Shown piece by piece: positions 38,001 through 44,852 of a stretch of 64,000 nt of DNA (the first letter of the stretch is position 1; the number at the start of each line of letters is the position of its first letter). A model generated the notes under the pieces. That model made no database searches. It was not told the origin of the DNA and saw only the letters and a list, made by a program, of their open reading frames with translations. The position numbers and the translations under genes are program-made. Source of the stretch: Gordius sp. MW1 (lineage: Eukaryota > Nematomorpha > Gordioida > Gordea > Gordiidae); assembly GCA_964036665.1 (NCBI GenBank), contig OZ038526.1, forward strand, positions 35,712,001-35,776,000, read 5' to 3'.

Positions 38001-39583
38001 GAAACTTTGGGTTACGACCTTAGTTTTAGTACACAAGTAAGGGGAACCAATTCCTTGGTCATTATTTAAATTATGTTTTAATTCGGATAAATACATACAT
38101 ATTTACATATATTTATTCAAAGATTCAAGAATTTGGAGTCACGGAAACCAGAGATTTGATTCCGAATGGACAACATACCTTAGTGACCGAGGAGAACAAA
38201 CAAGAGTATGTGGCACTTTTGTGCCAAATGAAGATGACCGGAGCCATTAGGCAGCAGCTCAATAGGTATTCTTTCTTACGTGATAACTAGAAAATTACTC
38301 ACAAAATTTATACTTTTGATCAGCTCTAGAGTGGTAATTGAAATTTACATGCAATTTTGTGTGGTGTTTTTGAGAATTTGTGAAATATTATATTAGAACC
38401 CAACGATAAATAATTCTTGTTATTCTGTATATTAGCTTTTTGGAGGGTTTCTACGACGTAATTCCTAAACATTTGATTTCGATTTTCAACGAACAAGAAC
38501 TGGAACTCTTCATATCAGGCCTGCCCAATTTTGACATCGAAGACTTGCGCACCAATACCGAATACCATAAATATATGCCGGACTCGCTACAAGTAAATGC
38601 TTTAAATCCAATTTTTTTGAATTTATTAGTATTATGTGACATATTACTTTCAAATTGTTTTAAAACCAACCCATGGGTTTAGCCAGGGGGTGGCAGGGAG
38701 GGGCAGCTGCCCCCTCTAAATCCAAAAAATTCTTCAAATTTTAATTTAAAATAATTATGGCTAAAATTACTGAAAATTATCATTTTGCCCATCCCTAAAT
38801 CATTATTGCCCCCCCCTCTGTATTTAATCCTGGCTACGTCCAAGCCTCAACCCCTTGATAACATTCACTAAGGCCAACATTTCGACCTAAAATTTTTATG
38901 GACCACAGACATTTTACTACTTTGTACGAAGCAACGGTGTGATTAGACGTATTTGATAATCATGACCTTAGAAATAGAAATATTTTGAGGCTAGTGGTAC
39001 GCTGTCGTGTTATCATAATCAAGTGTAGGAAAATTCAAATAATAGAGACATTGCTACATTTTTTACGCTTTTTCCGGTCGTTAGATCAAATGGTTTTGGC
39101 GTGCCTTGCGCTCCTTCGACCAAGCTACCAAAGCCAAATTTTTGCAGTTCGTAACGGGAACTTCTAAAGTTCCCCTCCAAGGATTCGCAAGTTTAGAAGG
39201 CATGAACGGCATACAGAAATTCCAAATTTACCGCGACAATAGAAGCACGGATCGGCTACCATCGGCACATACATGGTATAATTTTTGAAACCATCTCAAA
39301 TTTTGCTCGCAAATTTTGCTTTAAACATACTATAGGAACCTTATTATATTGGTTTTGTTTAGGTAAAATTTAAAATTTTAAGCCGCTTAATGTTATTACA
39401 CTATTTCCAGCGCATTGGTTTTCTTAAAATAGTCTTAATTTGATTTTTTGTAATAATTTATATTGGATTTTACCTTGCAGCTTTAACCAATTGGATTTGC
39501 CGGCTTATGAAACGTACGAAAAATTACACTCCATGCTTCTTAAAGCCATCTTAGAATGTTCGGAAGGATTTGGGCTCGCCTAG
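1009..39583 (+). CDS. HUWE1: HUWE1 E3 ubiquitin-protein ligase, 3' part (47 exons, 5' end outside window)
   Basis: HECT-type ubiquitin ligase that transfers ubiquitin from an E2 to substrates such as MCL1, p53, MYC and histones in other animals. I built the exons by matching translated blocks, in order, to the human HUWE1 sequence as I remember it and by requiring GT-AG borders with consistent phase. Exons: 1009-1249, 1767-2136, 2537-2733, 3389-3669, 4684-5064 (start may be 4663), 5538-5951, 6536-7012, 8022-8144, 8810-9293, 9705-9942, 10566-10768, 11251-11423, 12067-12208, 13036-13230, 13726-13919, 14742-15032, 15712-16183, 16576-16770, 17253-17317, 17384-17444, 17944-18387, 19363-19859, 20378-20483, 20664-21246, 21902-22028, 22446-22587, 23131-23488, 24099-24271, 24684-24817, 25180-25257, 25732-25964, 26650-26992, 27562-28060, 29452-30338, 30582-30899, 31748-32195, 32816-33126, 33678-34094, 34352-34450, 35069-35282, 36215-36333, 37083-37353, 37931-38036, 38123-38265, 38436-38592, 39085-39275, 39481-39583. 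About 4,230 codons. Every junction keeps phase except exon 26/27, which is one base short. The N-terminal armadillo-like region is missing only because the window starts inside the gene. Confidence 0.97.
1568..1735. mobile_element. MITE-B copy
   Basis: Starts CATGGGCGCAGCTGG and ends GGTTACGCCCATG. Flanked by CTCTAAT on both sides. It ends 31 nt before HUWE1 exon 2. Confidence 0.9.
2173..2314. mobile_element. MITE-A copy in HUWE1 intron 2
   Basis: Starts TAGTGTTGTAAAAACG and ends TTTTTAAAACACTA, with the family interior (GGGTTTTGTTTGGTCGAC). No clear target duplication remains. It begins 36 nt after the exon 2 donor. Confidence 0.85.
3190..3318. mobile_element. MITE-A copy, left end decayed
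   Basis: Contains GGTCTGTTTTTC and ends CAAACAAAACCCAGCC then TACAACACTA. The left tip is not recognisable. HUWE1 intron 3. Confidence 0.75.
3712..3880. repeat. Repeat C copy (opposite orientation)
   Basis: AATTGCTATGCAATTTATGG then TTCGTTTTTGGTTGTCC, CCTGTCCTGTCC and GGCTGTGGACTTAT. It starts 43 nt after HUWE1 exon 4. Further partial copies: about 815-869, 17043-17110, 23785-23845 and 45086-45120. Confidence 0.75.
4420..4586. mobile_element. MITE-B copy nested in repeat C, perfect target duplication
   Basis: Starts CTTGGGCGTAG and ends GGCTACGCCCATG. Flanked by CATAAATT on both sides (4412-4419 and 4587-4594). The duplicated octamer is part of the repeat-C motif CCCATAAATTGCATAGC, so the insertion split an older repeat. 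HUWE1 intron 4. Confidence 0.94.
5538..5951 (+). CDS. HUWE1: HUWE1 exon 6: UBA domain and UIM-like helix
   Basis: Encodes a UBA domain containing [19 protein letters not shown] followed by QATEYLL. This is the canonical three-helix ubiquitin-associated fold with the MGF loop, and the human protein has the same QATEYLL ending. About 50 residues on is a UIM-like helix ([13 protein letters not shown]) matching the human position. The alanine four residues before the serine in the human helix is Asp here, so ubiquitin binding by this helix may be weak or lost (inference). Acceptor AG at 5536-5537; donor GT at 5952. Confidence 0.95.
6164..6318. mobile_element. MITE-A copy with 8-bp target duplication
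   Basis: Tips TGGTGTTGTAAGAACGG and TTCTACAACACTA. Flanked by CTGCCACA on both sides (6156-6163 and 6319-6326), a perfect 8-bp duplication. HUWE1 intron 6. Confidence 0.92.
6536..9942 (+). CDS. HUWE1: HUWE1 exons 7-10: helical segment and WWE domain
   Basis: Exons 6536-7012, 8022-8144, 8810-9293 and 9705-9942. Exon 9 carries the WWE domain, starting [16 protein letters not shown] and ending [12 protein letters not shown] domains bind poly(ADP-ribose) or mediate protein contacts in ubiquitin ligases. Exons 7-8 correspond to the human helices before WWE, for example [20 protein letters not shown]. Exon 10 is a low-complexity linker ending in a helix ([10 protein letters not shown]) that continues into exon 11 across a phase-2 intron. 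Confidence 0.94.
8560..8765. repeat. Repeat C copy (opposite orientation)
   Basis: GCAATTTATGGGCTCGC through GGTGGACTTATGC and GCCCTCGCCCGAGCCC to CTCGACTGATTAC. HUWE1 intron 8, ending about 45 nt before exon 9. Confidence 0.72.
10000..10161. mobile_element. MITE-A copy
   Basis: Contains TTGTAAAAACGC at the left and GCCGTTTTTACAACACTA at the right, with paired GGTCGACC and GTCGACC interior motifs. The repeat ATTTATA at both edges may be a decayed target duplication. HUWE1 intron 10. Confidence 0.85.
10566..17444 (+). CDS. HUWE1: HUWE1 exons 11-20: central helical region
   Basis: Ten exons: 10566-10768, 11251-11423, 12067-12208, 13036-13230, 13726-13919, 14742-15032, 15712-16183, 16576-16770, 17253-17317 and 17384-17444. 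Blocks with clear human counterparts: [18 protein letters not shown] (exon 11), [19 protein letters not shown] (exon 12), [17 protein letters not shown] (exon 13), [16 protein letters not shown] (exon 16), [17 protein letters not shown] (exon 17) and [17 protein letters not shown] (exon 18). Exons 11 and 13 are short and easily missed. Their acceptors were chosen because only they keep phase. Exons 19-20 are 65 and 61 bp linker exons. Confidence 0.88.
10924..11159 (-). mobile_element. Short retroelement 3'-end-like insertion with internal inversion
   Basis: 236 bp flanked by a perfect 14-bp direct repeat, TTCATAGTTTGTAT (10910-10923 and 11160-11173), typical of target-primed retroelement insertion. 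The minus strand contains CCCTGAAGATGG-like and FPSTYAI-encoding sequence also present at 42108-42320. The last 42 bp (11118-11159) are an inverted copy of 10957-10999, as expected from twin priming or template switching. Family unassigned (LINE or Penelope-like). It lies in HUWE1 intron 11. Confidence 0.7.
11511..11649. mobile_element. MITE-B copy
   Basis: Starts ACATGTAGCCAGGGGG and ends GGCTACGCCCATG, with the C-rich and G-rich subterminal blocks of the family. HUWE1 intron 12. Confidence 0.85.
12315..12518. mobile_element. MITE-A copy (long version)
   Basis: Starts AAGTGTTGTAAAAACGGC and ends GCCGTTTTACAACACTA. At 204 bp it has the most complete interior of the family. No target duplication seen. 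HUWE1 intron 13. Confidence 0.88.
12815..12965. repeat. CCCGAA/TTCGGG-rich dispersed repeat
   Basis: Block of GGGTTCGGGTTAAAA and GGGTCGAGTTCGGG repeats in an AT-rich intron. Related GC-rich patches occur at about 8205-8290, 17805-17895, 32303-32566 (bounded by GCCCTGCA and TGCAGGGC), 46840-46985 and 47172-47245. They look like members of a GC-rich nonautonomous repeat family. Confidence 0.6.
14496..14705. mobile_element. MITE-A copy
   Basis: Starts TGGTGTTGTTAAAACGG and ends GTTTTTACAACACTT. The flanks GCTAATAC and AATAATAC match at 6 of 8 positions. It ends 36 nt before HUWE1 exon 16. Confidence 0.88.
17944..19859 (+). CDS. HUWE1: HUWE1 exons 21-22: Arg-rich then acidic tract
   Basis: Exon 17944-18387 begins with an Arg-rich stretch and ends in an almost pure Asp/Glu run; exon 19363-19859 resumes it ([17 protein letters not shown]). 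Human HUWE1 has a long acidic tract at the same place, so this is native sequence and not an artefact. The following [17 protein letters not shown] and serine-rich stretch match only loosely. The intron between the two exons is almost filled by a 700-bp hAT-like element that starts 11 nt after the donor. Confidence 0.9.
18399..19098. mobile_element. hAT-like nonautonomous element (MITE-F) in HUWE1 intron 21
   Basis: 700 bp with terminal inverted repeats beginning TAGAGGTGTGCACGGATC and ending with the complement. It is flanked by a perfect 8-bp target duplication CTACGAAT (18391-18398 and 19099-19106). The interior is built from CCGATCCGAT-type subrepeats near both ends and has no coding capacity. 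It starts at intron position +12, and the duplicated target is intron positions +4 to +11. Confidence 0.93.
20101..20242. mobile_element. MITE-B copy, perfect target duplication
   Basis: Starts CATGGGCATAACCA and ends GACTACGCCAATG. Flanked by CTTATCAA on both sides (20093-20100 and 20243-20250). HUWE1 intron 22. Confidence 0.93.
20378..24817 (+). CDS. HUWE1: HUWE1 exons 23-29: low-complexity and coiled-coil region
   Basis: Exons 20378-20483, 20664-21246, 21902-22028, 22446-22587, 23131-23488, 24099-24271 and 24684-24817. Exon 24 is Ala/Ser-rich. Exon 26 has the conserved [15 protein letters not shown]. Exon 27 has a charged coiled coil ([20 protein letters not shown]) followed by a poly-Ser run, as in human. 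Exons 28-29 are acidic/Ser linker. The exon 26 donor (GTAAGT at 22588) leaves phase 1 while exon 27 after AG at 23129-23130 supplies one base only, so this junction is one nucleotide short. Confidence 0.85.
21570..21810. repeat. Repeat C copy (opposite orientation)
   Basis: CCATTTATGGGCTCGTTTTT through GGCTGTGGACTTATGC and GACCTCGCCCTAGCCCC to CCCGACTGATTACC. HUWE1 intron 24, ending about 90 nt before exon 25. Confidence 0.72.
22920..23085. mobile_element. MITE-A copy next to the phase-inconsistent HUWE1 junction
   Basis: Starts TAATGTTGTAAAAACGCC and ends TTTTTTAAAACACAA. The flanks TCGCTACC and TCGTCACA match at 5 of 8 positions. Its end lies 45 nt before exon 27 in intron 26. Confidence 0.82.
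23881..24024. mobile_element. MITE-B copy
   Basis: Starts CATGGGCGTAGCC and ends GGCTACGCCCATG. The flanks ATGGGACT and ATGGGGCT match at 7 of 8 positions. HUWE1 intron 27, directly beside a repeat-C fragment. Confidence 0.92.
25180..26992 (+). CDS. HUWE1: HUWE1 exons 30-32: DUF4414-like ubiquitin-binding region
   Basis: Exons 25180-25257, 25732-25964 and 26650-26992. Contains the repeated motif seen in HUWE1 and its yeast relative Tom1: [16 protein letters not shown], then [16 protein letters not shown], then a third version [18 protein letters not shown] with [16 protein letters not shown]. These helical ubiquitin-binding motifs precede the HECT domain by roughly 1,000 residues. Order and spacing match the human protein. 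Confidence 0.95.
27041..27219. mobile_element. MITE-A copy with target duplication
   Basis: Starts TAGTGTTGTAAAAAGGG and ends TTTCTACAACACTA. Flanked by GCGCCTTT and GTGCCTTT (7 of 8). It begins 48 nt after HUWE1 exon 32. Confidence 0.92.
27562..30338 (+). CDS. HUWE1: HUWE1 exons 33-34
   Basis: Exon 27562-28060 contains [20 protein letters not shown], matching the human helix after the ubiquitin-binding region. Exon 29452-30338 (887 bp, the longest) contains [19 protein letters not shown] and [15 protein letters not shown], both with human counterparts, then a Pro/Ala/Ser-rich tail. The intron between them holds a 1.2-kb foldback element. The 3' third of exon 34, including its splice donor, is duplicated at 43794-44138. 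Confidence 0.92.
28195..29388. mobile_element. 1.2-kb foldback (long inverted repeat) element with central C/G minisatellite
   Basis: Two near-identical inverted arms, about 28195-28625 and 28975-29388, enclose a tandem array. Tips read TAGTGTTGTTAATATG on the left and the complement on the right. The direct repeat GGATGGGGGT occurs at 28186-28195 and 29388-29397, giving an 8-10 bp target duplication. The tip resembles MITE-A, so a hAT-like transposase is plausible. No coding capacity. It lies in HUWE1 intron 33. Confidence 0.9.
28625..28985. repeat. Minisatellite of alternating C-runs and G-runs (six ~60-bp units)
   Basis: Six units at about 60-bp spacing. Each has a run of about 9-17 C, then a GTGAGAAAGA-type core with GGTAAAAAATA, then a run of about 7-10 G and CAAAACA. 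Cores occur near 28650, 28712, 28775, 28832, 28892 and 28962. Both strands carry G-runs, so the array can form hairpins and G-quadruplexes. Open frames through it in several phases are repeat artefacts. Confidence 0.92.
30582..35282 (+). CDS. HUWE1: HUWE1 exons 35-40: helical region before HECT
   Basis: Exons 30582-30899, 31748-32195, 32816-33126, 33678-34094, 34352-34450 and 35069-35282. Conserved blocks: [19 protein letters not shown] (exon 36), [20 protein letters not shown] (exon 37), [18 protein letters not shown] (exon 38), [12 protein letters not shown] (exon 39) and [10 protein letters not shown] followed by [19 protein letters not shown] (exon 40). All occur in the same order in human HUWE1 immediately N-terminal to the HECT domain. 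Confidence 0.94.
30951..31110. mobile_element. MITE-B copy
   Basis: Starts CATGGGCGTAGCCAGC and ends GGCTACGCCCATG; intact terminal repeats, no clear target duplication. HUWE1 intron 35. Confidence 0.9.
35937..36036. mobile_element. MITE-A copy, 100 bp, perfect target duplication
   Basis: Starts TAGTGTTGTAAAAACGGC and ends TTTTTACGAAACACCA. Flanked by GTGTAAAG on both sides (35929-35936 and 36037-36044), a perfect 8-bp duplication. Internally shortened. HUWE1 intron 40. Confidence 0.94.
36215..39583 (+). CDS. HUWE1: HUWE1 exons 41-47: HECT catalytic domain and stop
   Basis: Exons 36215-36333, 37083-37353, 37931-38036, 38123-38265, 38436-38592, 39085-39275 and 39481-39583 give a complete, highly conserved HECT domain. 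N-lobe motifs: [30 protein letters not shown] and [20 protein letters not shown]-lobe motifs: [32 protein letters not shown] and [18 protein letters not shown]. The catalytic cysteine is the C in HTCFNQ; its TGC codon is split by the last intron (TG at 39274-39275, C at 39481). The protein ends ECSEGFGLA and then TAG at 39581-39583, as in human HUWE1. Confidence 0.98.
36355..36516. mobile_element. Decayed MITE-B copy
   Basis: Contains TTGTAGCCAGCATTGG, the G-rich block and the interior ATTTTAGCCATACTTTTAAT; the right tip is degraded. HUWE1 intron 41. Confidence 0.78.
38672..38844. mobile_element. MITE-B copy
   Basis: Starts CATGGGTTTAGCCAGG and ends GGCTACGTCCAAG. The flanks match at 5 of 8 positions. 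HUWE1 intron 45. Confidence 0.88.
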
Positions 39584-40800
39584 GCGTTGTTTTATATAAT
39601 GAAGTCTTAAATCAACTGATTTTTGATGATTTTACATTTGTTTTAATGAAACTTATAATATAACTCCATGTATTTTCCATTCTTGAGCACGCATAAATGT
39701 GTTTGTTTTATACCCAACCTACACTTTTCTTATTATTATGCAAGATTAGTTGTTCAACTTTGATTCCTTCTATATCATTATATTCGCATAATTGCTTCAT
39801 TTATAAACAATTCGTTCATGATATCTACTTTTGATTTTATTTATACTAAAAAGCTCTTTCAACAAATTAGAGTTCAGCAATTGATTTTTACTTTTAAATT
39901 CCAAATTTGTGTTTGTTAGGGAATTAAATTGACCATTAGTTTATTTTGTTCGCGTTCAAGCTTTCTAGATCTGCAGGAAATATATCTTAAAACGGTTGAA
40001 AAACATTTTAAAAACATATTTAGTAGAGGGTTTAAATGAATAGATGACGCGCTAATTGCGAATTAATTCGCATGAAAATAACAAATGTATTAATTAAACA
40101 GGAGGCGTTCATAGTGAAACCGCAGACGATTATTTTCGCACGCGGCAAAAAGCGAACGAAAATAATGTAAATCATTTTGTTTTCGCGCGATCTTGAAGAA
40201 ATTGAATTGGTGAATTTATATATAATATAATATAGGTGCATAGGTGAAGATATTGTAGATGGAAGAATCTCTGAGAAATATGATATAGTTAAATAAGGCT
40301 AAAATCTTAAAAGTAAGAGTGGTTTAACCACTTCTTATTGGCCTTATTTTACTGTGATGGAATTTTTAAGACCTAGCTTAGAACAGGGGAGAGTGGTACT
40401 CAATATTGAATGGACAAGATCTATCATTTAACACAGATAGCATGTATTCTTGCTTCAACTAGTAACAAGGAAAATGATAAATTGATAAAGCTTATAAATC
40501 AATATTCATATAGAACCTCCAAAAATAGATAAGAAAAGGAAAAAAAGATCAGAAAACATTTGAGGATGAATAATTTACATTGTAAATATGTTTTATTATA
40601 TTTATTACACACGATAAATAAAATAAATATGATAGGAATAAGTGTTGTTAATGTAAAAAATTTAGAATCTGAATTTCATATACAGCAAATTGATATTATA
40701 TATAAAAATCTAATGGAGTTAGTTTATTAAAATGATTTAAAATATTTTCCATTCTAAAATAGTATTATAAATTACAAAATAATTGGGCAATACGTTTAGC
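39584..40800. other. Downstream region of HUWE1
   Basis: AT-rich sequence after the HUWE1 stop. No exon-like or RNA-gene sequence seen. ATTAAA at about 39923 could serve as a polyadenylation signal, but nothing singles it out. Confidence 0.4.
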
Positions 40801-40801
40801 T

Positions 40802-41255
40802 TTATGATTGGAATTTTTCAAAGATTTTTGTTGAAAGAATTATTGATCTTTTATCCCAGGAAACATAAAGATTTTTTTTATCAATATTCATGTTGTGTAA
40901 AATCACACATGTATTTATGATTAAATCAGTTGTGTAGATTTTAGTATCCATTGGTTTCCCTAATATCCCCATTTTGAGGTGCCTTCTAGCTCTAGAAAGC
41001 CTATAATGAAAGCGTCTAAAAGAATCAGTGCCTAAACCTTTAAAAGGCTTCATCATATAAGTTTTTAGTGGGTAGGCATCATCTGATTGGGAACTAATTT
41101 GAGTTTGGCAACTTCTTGGGGGGAGGAATAGGTAGTAGCCATTTTCCAATTTTTTTAAATAAATTAGAGTTGGAAAATATACCTCCATCTGATTTACTGC
41201 CCTACCAACATCAACAACTATAAATTTTTACCTAGCATCAACTAAATGAAAACAT
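40802..41255 (-). mobile_element. PIF/Harbinger-type transposase fragment
   Basis: The minus strand encodes the C-terminal part of a DDE transposase of the PIF/Harbinger type: VDVGR, then a GGVF-like stretch, then GYYLFLPPR, DDAYPLKTYMMKPFKG, FHYRLSRARRHLK and NTCVILHNMN. These match the conserved order in Harbinger nucleases (GDDAFPLK, NYRLSRAR, ACVLHN). The N-terminal half and the Myb-like partner protein are absent, and no terminal repeats were recognised, so this is a decayed remnant. Confidence 0.8.
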
Positions 41256-41762
41256 ATAAATACTTTGCTCATCCTAAAATAATTGAAAAACCTCATTAGA
41301 TAGATCACTAATTTAGGAAAGGTAGGGCAATATTCACTTTTTTTACCATATTTAATTGACATTTTTTTTCTTAGCATAATGTAAATATAAGTATTTTAAC
41401 GTTATAAACCATGTTAAAAGCGAATTGAATCGCACGCATAATAAACAACGATCGCCTGATAATTGCTTAAACATTTTCACGAATTAAAATTCGCTTCGCT
41501 TTTTTTCGCTTCGCGCGTCATCACGAACGCCCCCCCCCCGTAACTTTCTGCCTTGTTAACTTGTTCGGCTCTGTTTTGATTATGCCTGTTACTAAGCCGC
41601 CTACTTAATATCGCTTTTAACTGAATTACAACGAAAGGTTTTATTAATTTAAACAAATTGTAAATTTTACACTGGCTTAATTTGGTTGCATTTGGATAGT
41701 TCACCAAAAATTTATCCATAATTCATGTTTTACATTGTGATCAAAATTGTGTAGACAAATTT

Positions 41763-41868
41763 TTTTCCTCTAGTTTGTAGGAGTTCATATATAAATCCAT
41801 CTTTAATATGCCGATTTTCCTCTAGTTTGTAGGAGTTCATATATAAATCCATCTTTAATATGCCGAAC
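41763..41868. repeat. Perfect tandem duplication of ~53 bp
   Basis: The unit beginning TTTCCTCTAGTTTGTAGG and ending AATATGCCGA occurs twice in a row with no visible difference. Intergenic, AT-rich; recent slippage or duplication. Confidence 0.85.
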
Positions 41869-42107
41869 ACATCTAGTTTGATTCTTGTCATATATCCAAT
41901 GCATCATCCGTTTGAATAATATCCTTAAAATTTATGCATTTAGTGCTGCACCGTGGCGGTAGAAATTTGAATGAATGAATCAATGAAAAAATAAATTAGA
42001 TATAAAAATTTAATTTAAAAAGTATACAGATATACAGCTCTAACAAATATAATATTTGTAAAAAAAGTTTCAAGTATCGGTATCGGTGTCGGTAGGTGCA
42101 GCCCTAA

Positions 42108-42330
42108 TTATAAGGCTATCAAGAATTTTCAATCCGTTTATATAAATGTCATTGTATAAAATCGGTGGATTTAAATTGATAGCGTAGGTAGAGGGAAATG
42201 GAACGCAATATTTCTGGCTATAAAAGCCCATCATGAGGGGAAAAAATATTAAAAATAAAAAAGGAGCAGATGAAGTCTCAAAAATTAAAAATGAAGTAAA
42301 GTGAGTAAATACGGAGATTAGATATAAAAT
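42108..42330 (-). mobile_element. Second copy of the 10.9-11.1 kb retroelement 3'-end-like repeat
   Basis: Shares the stretch encoding [10 protein letters not shown] and [10 protein letters not shown] on the minus strand and the AAAATGAAGTAAAGTGA flank with 10924-11110. There is no obvious target duplication. It lies intergenic between HUWE1 and DMGDH, next to the retroelement fragment at 42.7 kb but in the opposite orientation. Confidence 0.65.
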
Positions 42331-42679
42331 ACAATAGAAATTACAAAACTGGTTATAGCGAGAAATTAACAATAGCGATTGTAGGGATGGATGTTTTTAT
42401 AACAAATATAATAGGTACACATAGAGTTAGGAAAAAGGTGCGAAAAAAATAAAAATAGCTAAATAATAAAAGGCGAAAAAGAGAAACAGGGGGGATCACA
42501 GGTATTTTATATATATATGTGTCATTCGATACTAACACCTGGCTACAAGCCACATTACCAACAAAATCTGGGGGTCTGGGAATTCGTTCACCAAGCTCCT
42601 TATCCTTGGCCTCATTTATATCATCCCACTTATCCTCAAAATCCATCGTCGCCAAACTAATCTAATACCCCCTTGATGA

Positions 42680-43600
42680 AACATTTATACAGGCCCTATC
42701 CCTTTGGAATTTAAATGTTCTACCAGAAAGCTCACCACCACAAACACCAAATCAAAAGGATTGGGATGCATGTTTGTTTCGCGCTCCGTTGCTTATCTCC
42801 TTTCGAGCTGCGATACCAAACAACATTACAACCTTAGATCTTTGGTGTTTGATAAATCTGGACATGAATGGCTAGAGGCTTTTCCTAGCAGGTTTTCCAA
42901 TATGATGTTAGAGGATTGCGAGCTATCCTACAATGTAGCACTACGCCTTGGAATAAAATACACAAAGGCATATGCCTGTAAAAATTGCAACCTGCCTGTG
43001 GATGAAGAAGCACGCCATCCGCTACACTGCAGACTTAATAAATTTAGACACTTGCGACACTCTAAAATTAATTCTATTATCCAGTCAGCCCTTAGAAAGG
43101 CCCAAATTCCATCCATACTTGAACCTTCAGATCCTGCCCTTGAAGGTCGAATGCGTCCTGACGGTTCATCGCTAGTCCCATGGGAAAATGGTCTCCCTTT
43201 AAAGTGGGATTTTACATGCATAGACCTATTTGCCCCCTCTAATCTTAATTATGACCCCATGGCCCTCGCCGAAGAACGCAAGCTCCAAAAATACAAGGCC
43301 CTTTTGGACTCTAGTATTTTTATCCCAATAGTTTCCTCCTGTTCAGGATCCTATGGAAAAATGGCGTTGGCTTTATTCAAAGAAATAGGCAGGCGATCCC
43401 TATTCCCCCGCATTTTTATTAAAACAATCAATAGCCATCTTAATTGCAAAATTTAATTTCAAATCTTTTTTGGATTCCTGGCCTCTTCTAAAAGAGGAAG
43501 ATGAAAACATATTACTGATATAATGTTTTTTTTAATATCATTATTATATATTTGTACCATTTAATATTATGTTTAAATATATATAATAAACAAATTTTAT
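42680..43600 (+). mobile_element. Retroelement fragment: C-terminal part of a reverse-transcriptase polyprotein
   Basis: The plus strand encodes a region found downstream of reverse transcriptase in an invertebrate retroelement group: WLEAFPSRF, VALRLGIKYTKAYACKNC, a C-x2-C...H-x3-C zinc-knuckle-like motif, RPDGSSLVPWENGLPLKWD and TCIDLFAPS. The reverse transcriptase itself is absent. The fragment is broken and ends near an A-rich tail at about 43605. I assign it to non-LTR-like elements only tentatively. Confidence 0.7.
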
Positions 43601-43793
43601 CTTAAAAAAAAAAAATTTATATATATATGTGTGGATGTATGTGCTTGTGGTTATGAGATTGGATGGATTAGTCGTTGATTTTGTTTGTTTGTTTTTGGAG
43701 CTTGAGGCGGTCGATTAAAACGCTTTCACGAACTTTCTTTCTTTGTTGTATCGCGCTGTTTAAAGAACAGTCGGGTTGTCCAACCTTATTGAA

Positions 43794-44138
43794 TTCGATC
43801 TACAAATTGGATATGGGTCATAACGTGGAACCGCTCAACGCGCTCCCCACGTATCAGCAGCTTACTCCAACGTCGTCAACGCTGTGTAGTGGCGCTTCGG
43901 CGTTTCCCTACCCACCAATTGCCGCTTTGTTCCCAGACGATGACGCTGACGTAGCGCCTATAGCTGCAGCGCTCTTACCAACGCCTTGTTTCCCTTTTCC
44001 ACGCTCCTTAGTGCCCGTCCCTACGCTTAACGTTCAGAGCGTCGCCGCTCAACCGAGCCAAAATACGCCCGTTTCTGGTTATCAACATACTAGTAGCGAT
44101 GTGAATATCGTCAACGCCTTTTCCCACCACAAAAGTAA
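43794..44138 (+). pseudogene. Duplicated fragment of HUWE1 exon 34 with intact frame and splice donor
   Basis: About 345 bp repeat HUWE1 29997-30342 on the same strand, from the codons for [12 protein letters not shown] to just past the exon 34 splice donor. By hand I count about 31 differences (roughly 91% identity), about 11 amino-acid changes in about 114 codons and no indel. The frame stays open and the donor reads GTAAGC. It lies 4.2 kb downstream of the HUWE1 stop, between a retroelement fragment and DMGDH. No other HUWE1 exon is beside it, so it is most simply a partial duplication. An open frame runs about 120 bp further 5' in unrelated sequence. Confidence 0.9.
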
Positions 44139-44852
44139 GCACTACAAACTCATTTTGTAAAAATATAGCTTCAAAATGACGATGCCTTAACTGTTTTATA
44201 AATACGGATCATTTTACTTTTGATATTTGCACACCTCTTGCATTTCCTATACTATCAGAGAGTAAGAAACTAAATTTTTAAACTATTAGTTTTATAACTT
44301 ATGAATTCTTTTTTAAAAGTATATGTACTGAAATAAATGGAACTCATTTAATATTTACTATTATAGATCGGAAACTTTTATAAGCATTTATGCGCACCAT
44401 CCCCTTAGTTGGGTGACAAATAATCTAAAATAGGGGTTGAATTATTTAATTAAACTTTATGTAAATGGACCAAAGTATTTTAAATGTATGTAAGTAAATT
44501 AAACGTTTATCAATCTTTTCTCTATTAATCCTCGAACTCTATGTTGACAAATTTATATAACAAAAACATCATTTATTGGTAAAAAAACAATTTTAATATG
44601 TATTTGATAGTTAAGAAACACTATACAAAAAATGTTGAGCTAAGTGCGATATTTGTATTATAAACGAGGTGAAGGTTTTGCTATAAAAAGATAAAAATAT
44701 CATGCATGATTAAGTTAGTTTGAACTTTTATAATAATAAACATCAAAACATTAGTCATAAATATATGTAAATATAACAAAACAATAAAAAAAAAAGTGAT
44801 TTAATACTGTAAAATACATCATAACAATTATAAATTGCATAGGAATTAAAAT

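Noticed and set aside
43675-44160. A novel 161-codon gene
   Set aside because: Its C-terminal two thirds is a copy of a HUWE1 exon segment and the remainder has no recognisable feature.
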